Origin: Catenaria anguillulae PL171
Lineage: Eukaryota; Blastocladiomycota; Blastocladiomycetes; Blastocladiales; Catenariaceae
Reading direction: 5' to 3'
Assembly (NCBI GenBank): GCA_002102555.1
Contig: MCFL01000001.1
Coordinates: 1,291,700 to 1,355,699 of the forward strand
Length of the DNA: 64,000 nt
In this document: one piece after another, positions 45,249 through 57,436 of the stretch
How positions within the stretch are numbered: the first letter of the stretch is position 1
Layout: each line of letters starts with the position of its first letter
The notes under the pieces: model-generated
Databases searched by the model: none
The model's input: only the letters and a program-made list of their open reading frames with translations
Told to the model about the DNA's origin: nothing
Program-made: the position numbers and the translations under genes

Positions 45249-45708
45249 ATTTTCTTTTCTGGTTGATTGATTGACTGAGTGAGCGAGTCGATTGTGCCTC
45301 CGCTTTGTATTGTCATGGAGTGATCTCACTCTTTTCCATTGTTCTCTTCATTATTGTATTCCTTTTTTTTTTTGTTCTCGCCTGTTTTCCTCTCTCTCCT
45401 GGACCACTCATTTCTTTGTTGTCGCTTCATCTTTGCCGTTCTTAGTTTCCTTTCCTTTCTTCTGATGATGTGCAGTGTCCTCGTCACTATCCGCCCCCGT
45501 GTGGTTTTGTCTTGTCGTTTCTATTTCTTTTTTTTTTCCTTGGTTTATTTACACACCTTGTCCTTCTTTTGTGCAAGTGTCTGGGAGGGCTCGACTCACC
45601 ACTGCCACAGCCTCTGCTATTTTACATTCTCATCATTTTATATCTACATACACAATCTCGAGGATATTTTTCGTATTATGTATAAACACGACGATCTGCT
45701 GCGCAGAA
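45249..45708. other. Convergent 3' intergenic region
   Basis: About 460 bp of strongly T/C-rich sequence (several T runs of 8-10) between the stops of importin alpha and PLP-enzyme copy 2. It is likely the 3' UTRs and polyadenylation signals. Open frames here are low-complexity Phe/Leu/Ser and are not supported. Confidence 0.5.
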
Positions 45709-47026
45709 CTACTTTTTGGCATCCACCTTTTCACAAACCTGGTCCGCCAACACCAAAGCCCGCTTCCAATCGTCAATCAAGTCGTCTGCATCCTCCAAGC
45801 CAACCGACACACGAACCAGCGCGGGCTCAATCACGGGATCATGCTGGGCACGCCACTCGACCAGCGTCTCAACACCGCCCAAGGACGTTGCGGGCTTTGC
45901 AAGGTCGAGAAGGTGCGGCAAGGCCTGTGCAGCGGTCCGTGACTTGAGCTCGACACTGAACAAGGGCGAAAAGCAGCCGCTGGGCAGCTTGGCGCTCCAC
46001 ACTTTGGTCACGCTACCTTGCAGCCCATCGACATTGCCGAGCTGGACTTGGGTCAGCCACTCGACAAGCCGCTGCGCCGTGGCCGCCTGGTGCTTTGCGC
46101 GGACGGAAAGCGTGCGCAGCGACCGGGCGAGTAGCCACAGTTCCAAGTTGCCTGGGACGGCCCCCGCCGTTGTACGCTTGAACCGGAGCTGTGCGGCCAA
46201 TTGCGAGTCGCGCGTCACAAGAATGCCCGCGAGCAAGTCCGAGTGCCCGCCAAAGTACTTTGTGCCAGAGTGCATCACGAGATGGATGCCGCAGTGTCGG
46301 CCATCGATAGGGTAAAGTGCAGAGGCGGAGGTGCAAGCGTTGCGTCCACGACCAGAATGGCGTGTGGACCCATGGATTGGCGCAAGGCAACAAGTCGGGC
46401 AGTTGGCCGTACGGATTGGTCGGGTACTCGACGAGAATCAAGTCGTCCGACGTCAATCCGCCGGCGCCTGTTCCTGCGTGCGGCAAGTCGGATACGGATT
46501 GGATCGCGATCGGGTTACCACGGTTGTTGGCCGCTGTCTGGTTGCTTGTGAGCTCGAAATAGTTGCGTACGGCTTGCAGCGACCCGTGGTAGCCGGCCCA
46601 CGAGTACACGCGCCTGGGCTTGTAGTAGTGCAGTGCGGCGTTGAGTGCCGCGAGCCCGCTTGCGTAGCACACGGCATGTGCCGGTCCGGGCGACCCAGGG
46701 TATGCGCCCTCGGCTGCACCAAGGATGGTTTCGACGCGGGTCAGCGTTGGGTTGCTGGACCGTGAGTAGATGTAGGCGGGACCAGTCGGGTCGTTTGCGG
46801 TGCTTGCGCCGAGGCCCAGCTCGGTAAATGCATCGGCAAGTGCCTGCGGCAGCCTTTGATGGAACGTGGTCGAGACAGTCAGCGGAGCTGCAACGGCATT
46901 GCCGCCGTCGGCAGGGCAGGCGCCATCGGCGTGGATGAGGGTCGAGTCAAAGGACAAAGACTTGTTGTTGTTGTTGTTGGCGTGCGGGCTCATGGTTGAT
47001 ATGAATTGAGTTTGGCGAGGTTCCAT
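45709..47026 (-). CDS. Cys/Met-metabolism PLP enzyme, copy 2 (intronless), frame-broken
   Basis: Same subgroup as 33504-34804. Seen in order: SFDSTLIHADGACPADGG, AAPLTVSTTFHQRLP, YIYSRSSNPTLTRVE, ILGAAEGAYPGSPGPAH, ASGLAALNAALHYYKP (continuous, no intron), YHGSLQAVRNYFEL, VEYPTNPYGQL, VVDATLAPPP, the Schiff-base Lys in HSGTKYFGGHSD, AVPGNLELWLLARSLRTL and ATSLGGVETLVEWR. Two ATGs are possible, 47026 and 46993, the latter just before an Asn5 run. Frame changes near 46380 and 46285 are needed. This copy keeps a Thr-Thr-Phe substrate-loop motif and all catalytic residues, so activity is expected if the breaks are assembly errors. Confidence 0.82.
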
Positions 47027-47779
47027 ACGGTTACCTTTGTACGTTCTGTTCGCATATTGGGGTGCCGAGGATTCGGACTCAAGTTTGGACAGCCGGGCCT
47101 CATGCGCCTTTTATGTGCCTGCCACAGTCAGTCGGGTTCAATGCTGATGATCTTTTCACGGCACCCAAGTTGAACACGATACCGGCGGTGGCGACGATGG
47201 CGGTCCGGCAGTCGAACGAAGTTGCTGACCAATTGCCATGGCATAACCCACCCTAATTCAGCCGTCGGGCACGATGGCACGACAGGACTGAGCCCCAGCG
47301 AAACCATGACGAGACGTGATTGATGACTCTTCGAGCGCGCGTCGACATTGGGTGTGTAATGCTATGTGAAGAAATAACACATCTTGATTGTCCTCCAAAC
47401 CGTATACACCAGGCCCGGCTGGTACGGTTGCTCGGTTTGCGGCCGACTCGAGTGTGGCGTAAGCTCCCCTTGCGCAATCGCAATCGAGGACGGCAAATCC
47501 TGGCCGAGCAGTACCGAATCGTTGCAATGATGATCAGCAGAACTGCAATCGAATGGCATACAACGACCAAGAATGCGCTGAGCAATGTCTTTTCAGCTTG
47601 TTGTATACATAGCACCTCTCACTTGCAGCGAACCGGCAATTGCTAAATCCTATGGGCCAACGACTCAAAACATTCAGCCGTGATCTGAGAATGGCATTAT
47701 TCGAAATCAAGTAATTGTAAATGATACATGGCAAACCAGACAAACATGAAAGGTTGTCACTCAGTTCCGTATGCAGGGA
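47027..47779. other. Intergenic region
   Basis: About 750 bp between the start of PLP-enzyme copy 2 and the stop of F-box copy 2, both on the minus strand. It contains the promoter of the PLP enzyme. No protein-like frame is seen. Confidence 0.5.
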
Positions 47780-50099
47780 TTATCGTTGCACTCGTCTCAA
47801 CAAGACCAAATTGGCTCCTCTGTGAACCAACATGGCATCTCCGCGCGAACCCAAAAACATGAGATTCCCAGCATGCTCGTGCGGCCATTTGTCCTGCTCC
47901 CTTTCTTCCTCAATTTTGTTGCCGTTGACGTCGCTCCAATGCGTTCCGCTCTCTTCATTCCCATGGCTGATGTCGGCTTCAACCTTCCATTGGGAGGAGG
48001 AAGATGCGAGTTCCGTCACCTCTTGGTCGTCTGACCACTTGCCATCGCCAGCATCCGCCACACCATCCTCGACAGCAATCACTTGGGGGCATTGCACGGT
48101 GAGTGCCGGTCAGCCGACATGGCCGCCCTATGATGGCCGCGTTCAATCAAGTCAGCCACACCTTGGAGCGCGTCACCGTGAACCCGCCGAGCAACGAGCT
48201 TGAGGTTGGTCTTGCCCAATGCACGCGTACGGGCTCTACCGTTGACAGGAAGAGGTACATTCATCAGCTCACCATGGACCACGGCATATTCGCGAGTTGC
48301 TAGGACATGAGCCACAGCGGCGTCGTCTTGACTGGTTGCAATCCCGCAGTCTGCTTGGATGGAGGATCCGCGTCAGCGACTGGTTTGGACAACGACTCGA
48401 CAGGCAAGCTGTGTGTGCGCAAGTCAATCATGACAACGCGACCGTTTGGTTGCAGCACGGCCATTAAATGACCCGTGATATCGCCCGCAAGAAATGGGGT
48501 TCCGAGAATCATGGACATGGACCGAATACCTTGGTTTTGCAGATATGGTGAACGGTCAGCAGGTGCTGCAGTGAGTTGATCCATTGACGTGCGTGGGGCA
48601 AGCGGGAGCGAGGAAATGTTGAAGAGACATGCGCCAGAGTTTTGGGGACAGTGCTCGAGGCCCGGACGGCAGTTGGGCCAGCCAATGATGAGCTGGATCC
48701 ATGGGCGCTGCTCGTGGATCGGGCAAGGTGCCGTAGCACTGGATAGATCTGGTGTACCGGTGCGTGTTGTATGGGAAGGCGGCGGTGACTCGGTCAGCAA
48801 TCCAGGGCGAAACATTGGCCGCAAAAACATGACATGTGGCCGGTGACCTGGTGTCGCTTGGATCCATTCTTGCAGCCGCCCTGTGGTCACGTCCCAAAAC
48901 GACGCTTCGCCCCGCGTCGAGGTGACCATCAAAAGGTTGCGGTTGTGGTCGGGAGAGTGCTCAAATAAGTTGGTTTCGATGGGGATGGTGACATTGGAAA
49001 TGGGAGCAAGCGTGGCGCGAGAGAGAAGGCGCATGTGCGTGTAAGAGTCGCCGATGTTGTCGATGAAGTAGAAGCGGTAGGTGTTGTCGTCCACGATGCG
49101 AAGAATTGTGCCTGACGTAACATCAACATGTATCATAGTACAAGGGCAACAAAGTGAGCCACAGAGGGAAAGTCATTTGGACTTGGGCTCGCGAGGCAAT
49201 GAAATGATGTACCGTTGCTACGCCCTTCAAAGATGAAGGAGCCCACGGTCTTGCCATTTGAAGGCGCGTTCTCTGCATAGCTCCGTAACACAAGCTCGGA
49301 TACCCCATGTTCGTCTGTATATGCCAGTGCATATTGCTTGCGCTTGTAATCGACCAAAAGTAGAGTTGCGATCCACGGCGCATTGACCGACAAGATGTGG
49401 TTGTCGTTGACGTGACTGGCCCGCGGTAAGTCTGCAGGATCGATTCCCCACCAGCCGCGATGGACGAATGTGTGCGTGACGATGGGCTGCAACGATGGAT
49501 AATCAACTATATGGACAGCAAGGTAGCGGATCGAGCGCGCTTGCTTCCTTTTTCGTTTATGGTTGCGTTTGATTTGGAGTCGTTTGCGATGTGCCAGGAA
49601 ACCGATCGCCCCACGCTCGCCATTGCTCGGTTTGGACTCGTCAATTGGATCAACAGTGGCGCAAACCCAGTCGTAGTAGAGCAGCACGTCGTACTTATCA
49701 TGTGCAGTGTGGGAAAGGGTAGTGACCTCGTATCCAGGTGGTGGCCGAACCGGGGCCGCCTCGCCAGGGCTGTCGACACGCGACAATGTCAAGGCGCCAA
49801 TCCATGTGCGGTCCAATCGAACTTGATCCATGAGTACAGCCCACCAGGAGGCGACTGGGCAATCGCTGCGCTGAATAACTTGACCTTCATTGTTGCGCAG
49901 GAGGTGGCCCAGGCCCGCCTAGCACGGCTTGGTATGCAGTTCGCTCTTCGCGAACGACCGAGTCAAAAAGGCGGCAAACCAGCCGCGTCGCGAGGAGCTG
50001 TGCCGTCGTTGACTTGCGGGCAAGCCAGACGAAGACGCTGCTCCAAATCTCGTACGGCAGCTTGTCGATTGCGCCGAGTTTGTTTCCTGTTGCTTCCAT
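47780..50099 (-). CDS. F-box-family protein, copy 2 (frame-broken)
   Basis: ATG 50099 opens an F-box (LPYEIWSSVFVWLA...TRLVCRLFDSVV). After a frame change (about 49920) the reading LLRNNEGQVIQRSDCPVASWW, then LMDQVRLDRTWIG matches copy 1. An intron (about 49213-49113, GTACAT...CGTCAG) sits at the same place and phase as in copy 1 and joins EGRSN to GTILRIVDDNTYRF. Downstream strands (FLRPMFRPGLLTE, PWIQLIIGWPN, GHLMAVLQPNGRVVMIDLR) and the C-terminus (NLMFLGSRGDAMLVHRG) also align. Further frame changes lie near 48310 and 48105. Identity to copy 1 is low, so the duplication is old or fast-evolving. The basic insert KRNHKRKRKQ (about 49545) is specific to this copy and could be a nuclear localisation signal. 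Confidence 0.65.
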
Positions 50100-50208
50100 G
50101 GTCGCTATTCCTCCTTTCTTTCAGCCTGCGTCACGCGTCGAATACCACCCATCACAACAATCTGGCTTCAACTCTTGGGTTTGTTTTCATACAGAGTATC
50201 ATTCGGGA

Positions 50209-53200
50209 CTATCTGCTAGCGCTACGTGCTCTAGAGGCAACACCATAGTGCTTTCGCACATCTTCCTCTTGGCTCCGTCCAGCCTCGCGCAACAACCGCG
50301 CAAACCACCCCGCCCCCGCCTGCCTGCCAGTCAGCTCGCGCTCAGCGTCGGCCATGGCCAGTAAATCCCGCGGATGGCCCGCCTCAACCACCCGGCCGGC
50401 ATCCATGACGACCACATGGTCACAACCAAGGTCGACCAAGGTGCGGACGCGGTGAGCAATCATGATGACCGTGATGGGTGACGATTCGATGCATTTGCTG
50501 CATGCTTGTCGAGGTCGGTTTGTGACGAGCAAGAGCCGCTGCTGCTCTCGTGGCTCGAAAAGTCCGAGTCGGCGCGGCTGGCTACAGTACCGAGACGCAA
50601 CGTGGCGGCGTCTGAGTCGACATGCATTTCATGAAAGACGCGCCAAAAAAGTCGATCCGTGTCATTGTCGGTTGCAGAGGTGGGTTCGTCACTGTTTGAC
50701 GTAGAAACAGGATGATGAGAAAAAAAAATAACACCATTGTTGCACCGCATGTGAAGGGGTACATGAGAGCTCGCACCAGAGAAGCAGCTTTGCACCCTTG
50801 TGCTTGGCCGCAATCATCGACCTCAGCAGCCCAACCAATTGCGCCTGGCCCTTGGAAAGCGACTGGACGCCCGCCACTTCGTGATCCAACCCAAACGGCA
50901 ACTGCTCCGGGAATCGTGCCAAGAGCTTGAGCAACTCGGCATGAGAACACAGACCCAGCGGATCCAAATTGTCGTGCAACGACCCCTTGAACAGATAATT
51001 CTCTTGATTGACGACACCCCATTGCGAACGCAAGTACTTTGGAGCCAGGTTGCAGGTGTTCACGCCGGCCAATTGCACCGACCCTTGCATGTGTGGAACC
51101 ATACGCAGCAGGGCGCTGAAAAACGTGCTTTTACCGCTGCCGGTTCGGCCCAAAACAGCGACGCGCGCGCCAACGGGGATGTGAAGTGAAACGCCCTTGA
51201 GAACCCATTCAAAATCACCAAGCGCACTGTCTGAATGCAAAGCCAATGCTGACCCCGAAGCTGCATGCTGCTTTTGGTACGCCACCTTCAAGTCATTGAC
51301 TTGAACCGGCCCAGCGATTGGCCAACCCGCTACCTCTACAAGTGCGCCAGTCTGCGGCTCCGTCTCCAACGCCAAGTACTCTCCGACGCGCTCCACGGAA
51401 CTCATGTCGACCTCGACCAGCGAAAACTCAAACAGGGTCGTGCGTACCGACTCGCTCAACACCAAACAATAATGCAGTGCGAACCCAGCCCAAGCTGATG
51501 GAAACGATGAATGCGAAGACGGGTCTTGCGAGATGAAAAGGAATCCGAGGGCGATGGCAAAGCACAAAACAGCAGCGCAAAAGTCTCCTTGGTTCATTAC
51601 CCAACGGTTGGACGCTGCAATGGAAATGTACGGACGCATGGCATCGTGGAGTGTGGTACGCGCCAGGCGGTGGACGAATTGCGACGACTTTTGGTAAGCG
51701 CGAATGCATGGGCCGCCGCTACAGACAATGGGACGTCGCGTCAGGGCAGTTTGCGTCGTTACGAAAAAGCACGAGGAAGCGTACGCTTGGAATTCGGTAA
51801 TCGTCTGTACGACAGGGGAATAAAATGTGTTGGTCATGCGACGCACATCCCGACTAGTCCTCAGGTACCCACGCCCCAACCACGAGTACAGCGCAACAAA
51901 CGGTATGCACATGACCAAGAACTTGGGTGACGTAATCACGATGGCCGCGAGTGACGTCAAATTGCTGAGCAAGGACACGATAAAGTCCTTGACATCTGGG
52001 ATCAGCGTGCTGTCAATGTTGCTCATGTCCTTGCTCAGCCGATTCAAAATCTGCCCAATCGATGCAGTGTTGTCGAACCAGTACGAGGGCATTGCGAGCA
52101 GGTGGTGGACGAGGTCGCTGTGTAAAGAACGGCTCGCGTGATATGAACCGAGAAACATGAGTGCAAGGGAGGCAGTGAGGACGATAGCTGAGGCAAGCTT
52201 GAAAGCGGCAAACCAAAACAGGGCGACCGAGGAAGAGGATTGGCCAGACGACCATGATTTGAGGATCAGATCCGCTTGCAGTTGCAGAGCCTGCAGCACG
52301 CACAAGAGAATGAAGGAAGTGATGGCAAATGTGGGGCCAAACGCCCGAGCGTAACGCAAGTAATGCGCTCGTTGGACGGAACCTTCTGAGCGATGCTCTT
52401 CGCGATGTGTGCCACAACGATTGCCACCAGCAACGGGGCTTGATCCAACGGGGTGTGACGGCATCTCGTCCTCTACTTGCACATCCTCGCTCTCGTTGAC
52501 TTGCTGCCCCTCTTCCGTCATCGCCTTCCGTGACATGGTTTCTTCAATCACGCCCTCCATGACAGGCGAGTTGAGCAGTGCTGTCGGCGGCCCAGCACCC
52601 ACGACCCGACCCGCATGCATTGCAACGACAAGATCCGCTTGCGATACGGCCAACGAGACTGCATGCGACACGAGGACGACTGTGCGACCATGCTGCTTGG
52701 CCGCCGGCACCAGCGCTTGCTGATACAAATGGTTTGCCGTGGCGGGATCCACGGCGCTGAGCGAATCGTCGCACAAGATGATGGGCGCGTCCGAGTAGAT
52801 TGCACGGGCTAGGGCAACACGCTGGCGCTGGCCGCCCGATAGCGATAGCCCACGGTCCCCAATCAAGGTCTGATCGGCATGGGCCAGGCGGCAAGGTCGG
52901 GAAGCAGTGCGCATTGCTCAAGGACGCGGGCGTAGCGAATCGGGTCCCAAGTCGAGCCAAAAAGAATGTTGGAGCGGACGGTGTCATTGAGGATGAAGAC
53001 GGTTTGTTCGACGAGGGCAATCGGGCAGGCGGGCGGTGAACAAGACCACGTTCGACAGGTAGTTCTGTCGCAAAGGAGACGGCAATAGTAGTGTCAGTCA
53101 CTGATGCATGATCGACACTGTGTGCTGGTCGAAAAGAAGACAAGCATGATAAACCAACCGCCGAGCAATCCCAAAAGCAAGCTTGTCTTACCACCCCCAA

Positions 53201-55252
53201 CGGACCAACAATTACCGACAACTTGGCGCTTGGGAACTCGATGGACGCTTGCAACACAAAATTGGCCGATCGCCGAATCACGACATCTTCAAAACCCAGA
53301 CGCCCGTCATTAGCGCCGTTGCTGACAGCACCATAAACTTGCGACGCTGACGCCGACCCCTCACACGCAGAAATGAACTCGCTCAACCGCTCCCACGAGA
53401 TTTTTCCCAAGACAAACACGCGAGCGTACATTTCGGGAACCTTGCGCAAGGGCCAATCAAGCATTTGAAACAAGTACAGCCCCGTAAAGACTTGCGCGGG
53501 AGTCAGGCGCTCAGATCCGGGAAGTGAGGCATGTGTGATGAACGCGAGCACGGTCACAATCATGGGTGTAACGGCAGAAATGAGCGTCAGGAGGGCCGAC
53601 CAGATGAGGAAGCGGAGGATCCATACAAGCTCTTGAGTGCGTTCGGCATCGATGCGGGTAAAGAAATGAGATTCCCACACTTGAGTCTTGAGGAGGCGGA
53701 TTGCTGTTGAAAAAAATGCATTGAGATCAAAATCGGTGAGGCAGAGCAGGCAACATTGGCAGTCGTGCATGTTTTGTGTACCTTCAAACGTTTGCGCAGA
53801 AACAGCAAGACGCTTGTCGGTCCACCCAACAGACAAGCGCTGGCTGACCTTGACTTGCTTTGCCACCCACATATTGACTGGCACAGAAAAGAGGATCACA
53901 CCCAACCCGGCAGTAACTGGAATCCACCCAAGCAGCTGAACTAATCCCACGAGAGCAATAACGATGCGCAACGGCAAGAACCCCCAAGCAGCGCCTGATC
54001 CAACCGCGTTACAGAGCTTTCGTGCGTCGCCTGCTGCAAGAGAAACGGCATTGCTCGGCGGGTGCGTGGATTGAAGCAATGCATGAGCGACGGCAGCATT
54101 GAAAGGGACATGGTACGAAAGCCAGTGATGCGAGCCCACAGGTTGCAGTGCGTTTCGGATAAAATTCGGAGGCAGCTGCCAACCAACATGAGGAGACAGA
54201 GAGCGTATCCTGTGGCGAGATTTTGAGCCGGAGATTCAAGGAACTGGAGGAATCGGTTCATGGCAAATGGAGGAATGAAGCCGCAAACGATAAAGACCAA
54301 GCTGAGCGCCATGGTCAGGGCAATGTCACGACGGACAATGGCAATAGCTGCCCACGCAACTGAGTAGCCCTTTTGATTGCGATACCAAAGATAAGTGGAA
54401 AAACGTTTGCGGGTTGGTCGTCCGGAAGAAAATCGGCGCAGTCGGTAATCTCGAGGCGGTTGACTTGCATGGATTTCCGAACAGTGGGCCACATCCAGCG
54501 CAGCGTCAGCCCTTCCCAAGCGGATGCAGCCGGGAAGCGTGGAAAATTGGGCAAGTCGACATAGGATGATCGATGGCCGATGACATGGAGGAGGAATGTG
54601 ACGACAGGGGCAAGCAACAGGATCCAGGCGCGATGGTCGTTTGCATTGAACGAGGGCCATGCCGAGAGAAACATGAAGACGGCATCGTTGAGGGCAAAAA
54701 CGAGAAAGCCACCAAGAATGAATCCGCGAGAGACATGGAGGTATTGAGGCGGCGAGTGCTTGGAAACGGGTTTGCGACGAAGTGGGACATCAACTGCGGC
54801 GATCACTGACGCAATGGCCTGGGTGGTGCAACAACATGGGAGGTGAGCGACACATGCAACCATGTTTACAGTACAATACAAAACAACCGCACCCATGTCA
54901 TGGATTGAGTGAATGAAAGTGAGTGGGTGAGAAGGGCAAAGATCGTGAATGCTGCCATCACAAGCGATTGCAGCACGGATGCGAGGGACTCGGTCAGGGA
55001 TGGAACAACCAGCCGCATCGACTCGTCAGCTCCATCGTGGTTCAAGAGCCCGTCATGGTCATGGTCATGGTCATCCTCAATCAAGTGGTCAGGACCGTGA
55101 TTGTCGGCTTGCGGTAAAGCGATGTACCCAGGTTGCTGTCGATGCCGATGTCGGGACAACCAAAGGACTTGGCAAACAGCGGCTGTGCATGATGAAAGGA
55201 GCCAAGCGGATGGAATCAGGGAAATGGCTGTTTCCAAGACGAGTACATCCAT
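50209..55252 (-). CDS. ABCC-type (MRP/YCF1-like) full ABC transporter, frame-broken
   Basis: From ATG 55252, an N-terminal membrane region (TMD0-like) with an acidic His/Asp loop is followed by the ABCC linker (EGLTLRWMWPTVRKSMQVNR), TMD1, NBD1, TMD2 and NBD2. Introns: 54892-54819, 53781-53704, one inside NBD1 after the Walker A (about 53170-53075), and 50776-50692. NBD1 shows IVGPLG...GKTS across a frame change, LSLSGGQRQRVALARAIYSD and LCDDSLSAVDPATA. NBD2 shows VLGRTGSGKSTFFSAL, a signature SLSKGQAQL and, after the last intron, LLLCDEPTSATD; the H-loop is IAHRVRTL. A Ser-rich insert of about 45 residues lies between D-loop and H-loop of NBD2. The Walker B acidic residue is Asp, not Glu, in NBD1 (LCDDS), as in many ABCC proteins. 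Several frame changes (for example near 54330, 54120, 53190, 53030, 52900, 50480). Predicted export or vacuolar import of conjugates. Confidence 0.85.
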
Positions 55253-55819
55253 GGTTTTGATGGTTTGATGATAGGCCGCCCAAGGGAATGAAGCGTGGCG
55301 AGTGGCGAAGGCGACGCAAGACGACAATCGGATGGAGGCAATGTCAACGGAGGCAAAGACAAGCAATGATATGGTATGGCGATCGATCCCTTAGGGGCTG
55401 GGAGCTAGAGGGGACAGGAGTTCACCAGGGAAACACTTGATGGAGCCGCTAGCGTGAATGACGTGCAAAAAGAACGAGGGGAGCGGGCCGTTCAGTCTCG
55501 ACCTGGCGGAAGTGCGCGGGCAATACAAGCTAGAGTAACTTGTGGCAATTCGCTATTGCACAGAGAGAAGTACACGGATATTCATTGAAAAGTGTCCACG
55601 GATGGATGCGCGAAACTGGCTTGGCTGTGATCTGGTTATCAATATTAAATTAAGGAAAGACTCAAGAGCTCAACGACGAATGATCTGATATACGGGTATT
55701 CTTAATAAAAAATATTTCCCTCACAAGCAAAAGCATTGACCCAAAGCACTCTCCAGCATCCGACATTTTCTTGCCCGACTCTGACTCTGCAAATCATCTC
55801 TCTTCTCTGAGTCTCTGAC
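55253..55819. promoter_or_regulatory. Divergent promoter region of the ABCC and EH-domain genes
   Basis: About 570 bp between divergent starts, AT-rich near 55640-55720. Both promoters must lie here. No specific site is recognised. Confidence 0.45.
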
Positions 55820-57363
55820 ATGTCGACGCAATCTGTGCGTGACCGAATCGCTCTCTTCAACGCTTCGTCCTCGTCCTCGTCCTCGGCCAGTGGTTCTCGC
55901 GAAGACCTCACACCGACCGCGCATGCAGGGGATGGTGTTGGCGTCATACGGAGTAGCGTAGCGAATGGTCCCAGAGAGCAGCAGGACGATTCTTTCGACG
56001 CCAATCCCAATCCGTGGGCAGCCGTCGCGTCGCCGCCTATCCCGCCCGCAACGGGTGGCATGGTGACAAGCAGCGGCTTGGCAGGTCTCGGGACGGCGAA
56101 TGGGACAGCCGACTCAACGCTCGGCAGCAGCACAAGGCAAGGACCACCACCGCGACCTGCCCGACGGACCCCGACAACGGCCGCGCCGCCTGCAGCCACA
56201 ATCACATCATCGCAAGTGACTTTGGGTAGCGGTCCCACGGGCTGGGTGGCGTTTGGGTCCGGCCCGTCATTGCTTCGGGACACCTCCCAGTCTGCCTTCA
56301 AGTGAAACGGCCGTTGCAGCAAGCAACCCGATCGTACCTGCACGCCCTCCCATTGCTGCATTTGCCTCCTTCAATCACGGCACAAGCATTCCCCAGTCAA
56401 ACCACCACAACCACTCCCTCGCAGACTCCACCTCCTCGTCCATCGGCATTTGTCCCCCTCCTGGTGCACGACCCCTCGTTCCGATTCCAACCACAACTGC
56501 CGCAGCTGCACCCTCGCCCGTATCAGCACTCAACCATCCACTCGCGTCTGCGGCAAGCACCAGCAACACGCCGCCACCCTTACCCCCTCGCGTCGGGCCT
56601 TCGGCTTCAACGAGCACATCATCAACGTTTTCCGCGACCTCGGACACGTATGCCAACTCTGCCGCCACCTCACGCTCCGTGTCACCTGTATCCCTCGCAT
56701 CCAATGGCGGCGCTGGCACGCCACGTCGTGCTCAGCCACCCCCACCGCCAACACGAGGCGGAAATGTCAATGGGTCGCTTCCAAGGAAACGCCGTCGCCT
56801 GCACCAGCCGCAGCCACAGCCGCACCGACAACCAATCAGCTCGCCGGATTGGTCAAGAATATGGCCATTTCGACATCACAGGCGTCCTTGAGTGGGCGGT
56901 CGAGTCCGACAAACGCGGCCAAGTTGAGCGGGTTTTCAAGTAACACAACTGGTGCGATTGCGATTGTTGCAACCGATCATTTGTCACCTTTGGTATGCCT
57001 GCAAAATGGGCTCACACACCTTCTTGTTGCAAATCATTCACAGCGGATTCCATCTTTCCAACCATTCCTCCTCAAACTCGCTCGCGCTACCTCTCTCTCT
57101 TTCGTACCCTTACCGCCGCCAGCAATCCAATCAACTCAGGTGCCTCTTCCCCCGTTGATGCGTCCGTCACTGCTCCAGCTCAAGCCATTGTCAGTGTTTG
57201 GCGTCGCTCAAGACTGCCCCTGGCGACCCTGGCCGATGTCTGGGATGCCGTAGTTGCCGAGCCGCGCGCCATCGAGTTGAATGGGATGCAGTTTTGCAGC
57301 GGCATGTGGATCATTGATCAAGTCTTAGGTGGTAAGTCTGTGGAGCAATTTGTAACGCTGTAG
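55820..57363 (+). CDS. EH-domain protein, IRS4/Tax4-like (frame-broken)
   Basis: ATG 55820 opens a long Ser/Thr/Pro-rich disordered region with several Pro-rich SH3-type stretches (PPPRPARRTP, PPPLPPR, QPPPPPTR). The C-terminus holds one EH domain: QTRSRYLSLFRTL, VSVWRRSRLPLATLADVWDAV, LNGMQFCSGMWIIDQVLGG. The ending MWIIDQVL is characteristic of the IRS4/TAX4 group, where a C-terminal EH domain regulates phosphoinositide 5-phosphatase and autophagy-related processes. EH domains bind NPF peptides. Frame changes near 56300, 56780 and 57020. The stop at 57361-57363 lies 73 bp from the convergent Rav2 stop. Confidence 0.7.
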
Positions 57364-57436
57364 TACAGGATAGCGATGTATCCAAATACAAATTACAAAC
57401 ACCAAAGGAACCGAGAGATAGAAACGGAAATGGACA

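Noticed and set aside
45339-45947. A 202-residue Phe/Leu/Ser-rich open frame on the plus strand
   Set aside because: It comes from T/C-rich 3' UTR sequence and runs antisense into the PLP-enzyme gene; the apparent hydrophobic helices are a composition artefact.
47062-47256. Possible tRNA (GGGTTCAA-type T-arm near 47130)
   Set aside because: I could not find matching acceptor, D and anticodon stems around it. A tRNA covariance-model scan of the window would settle this and other missed RNA genes.
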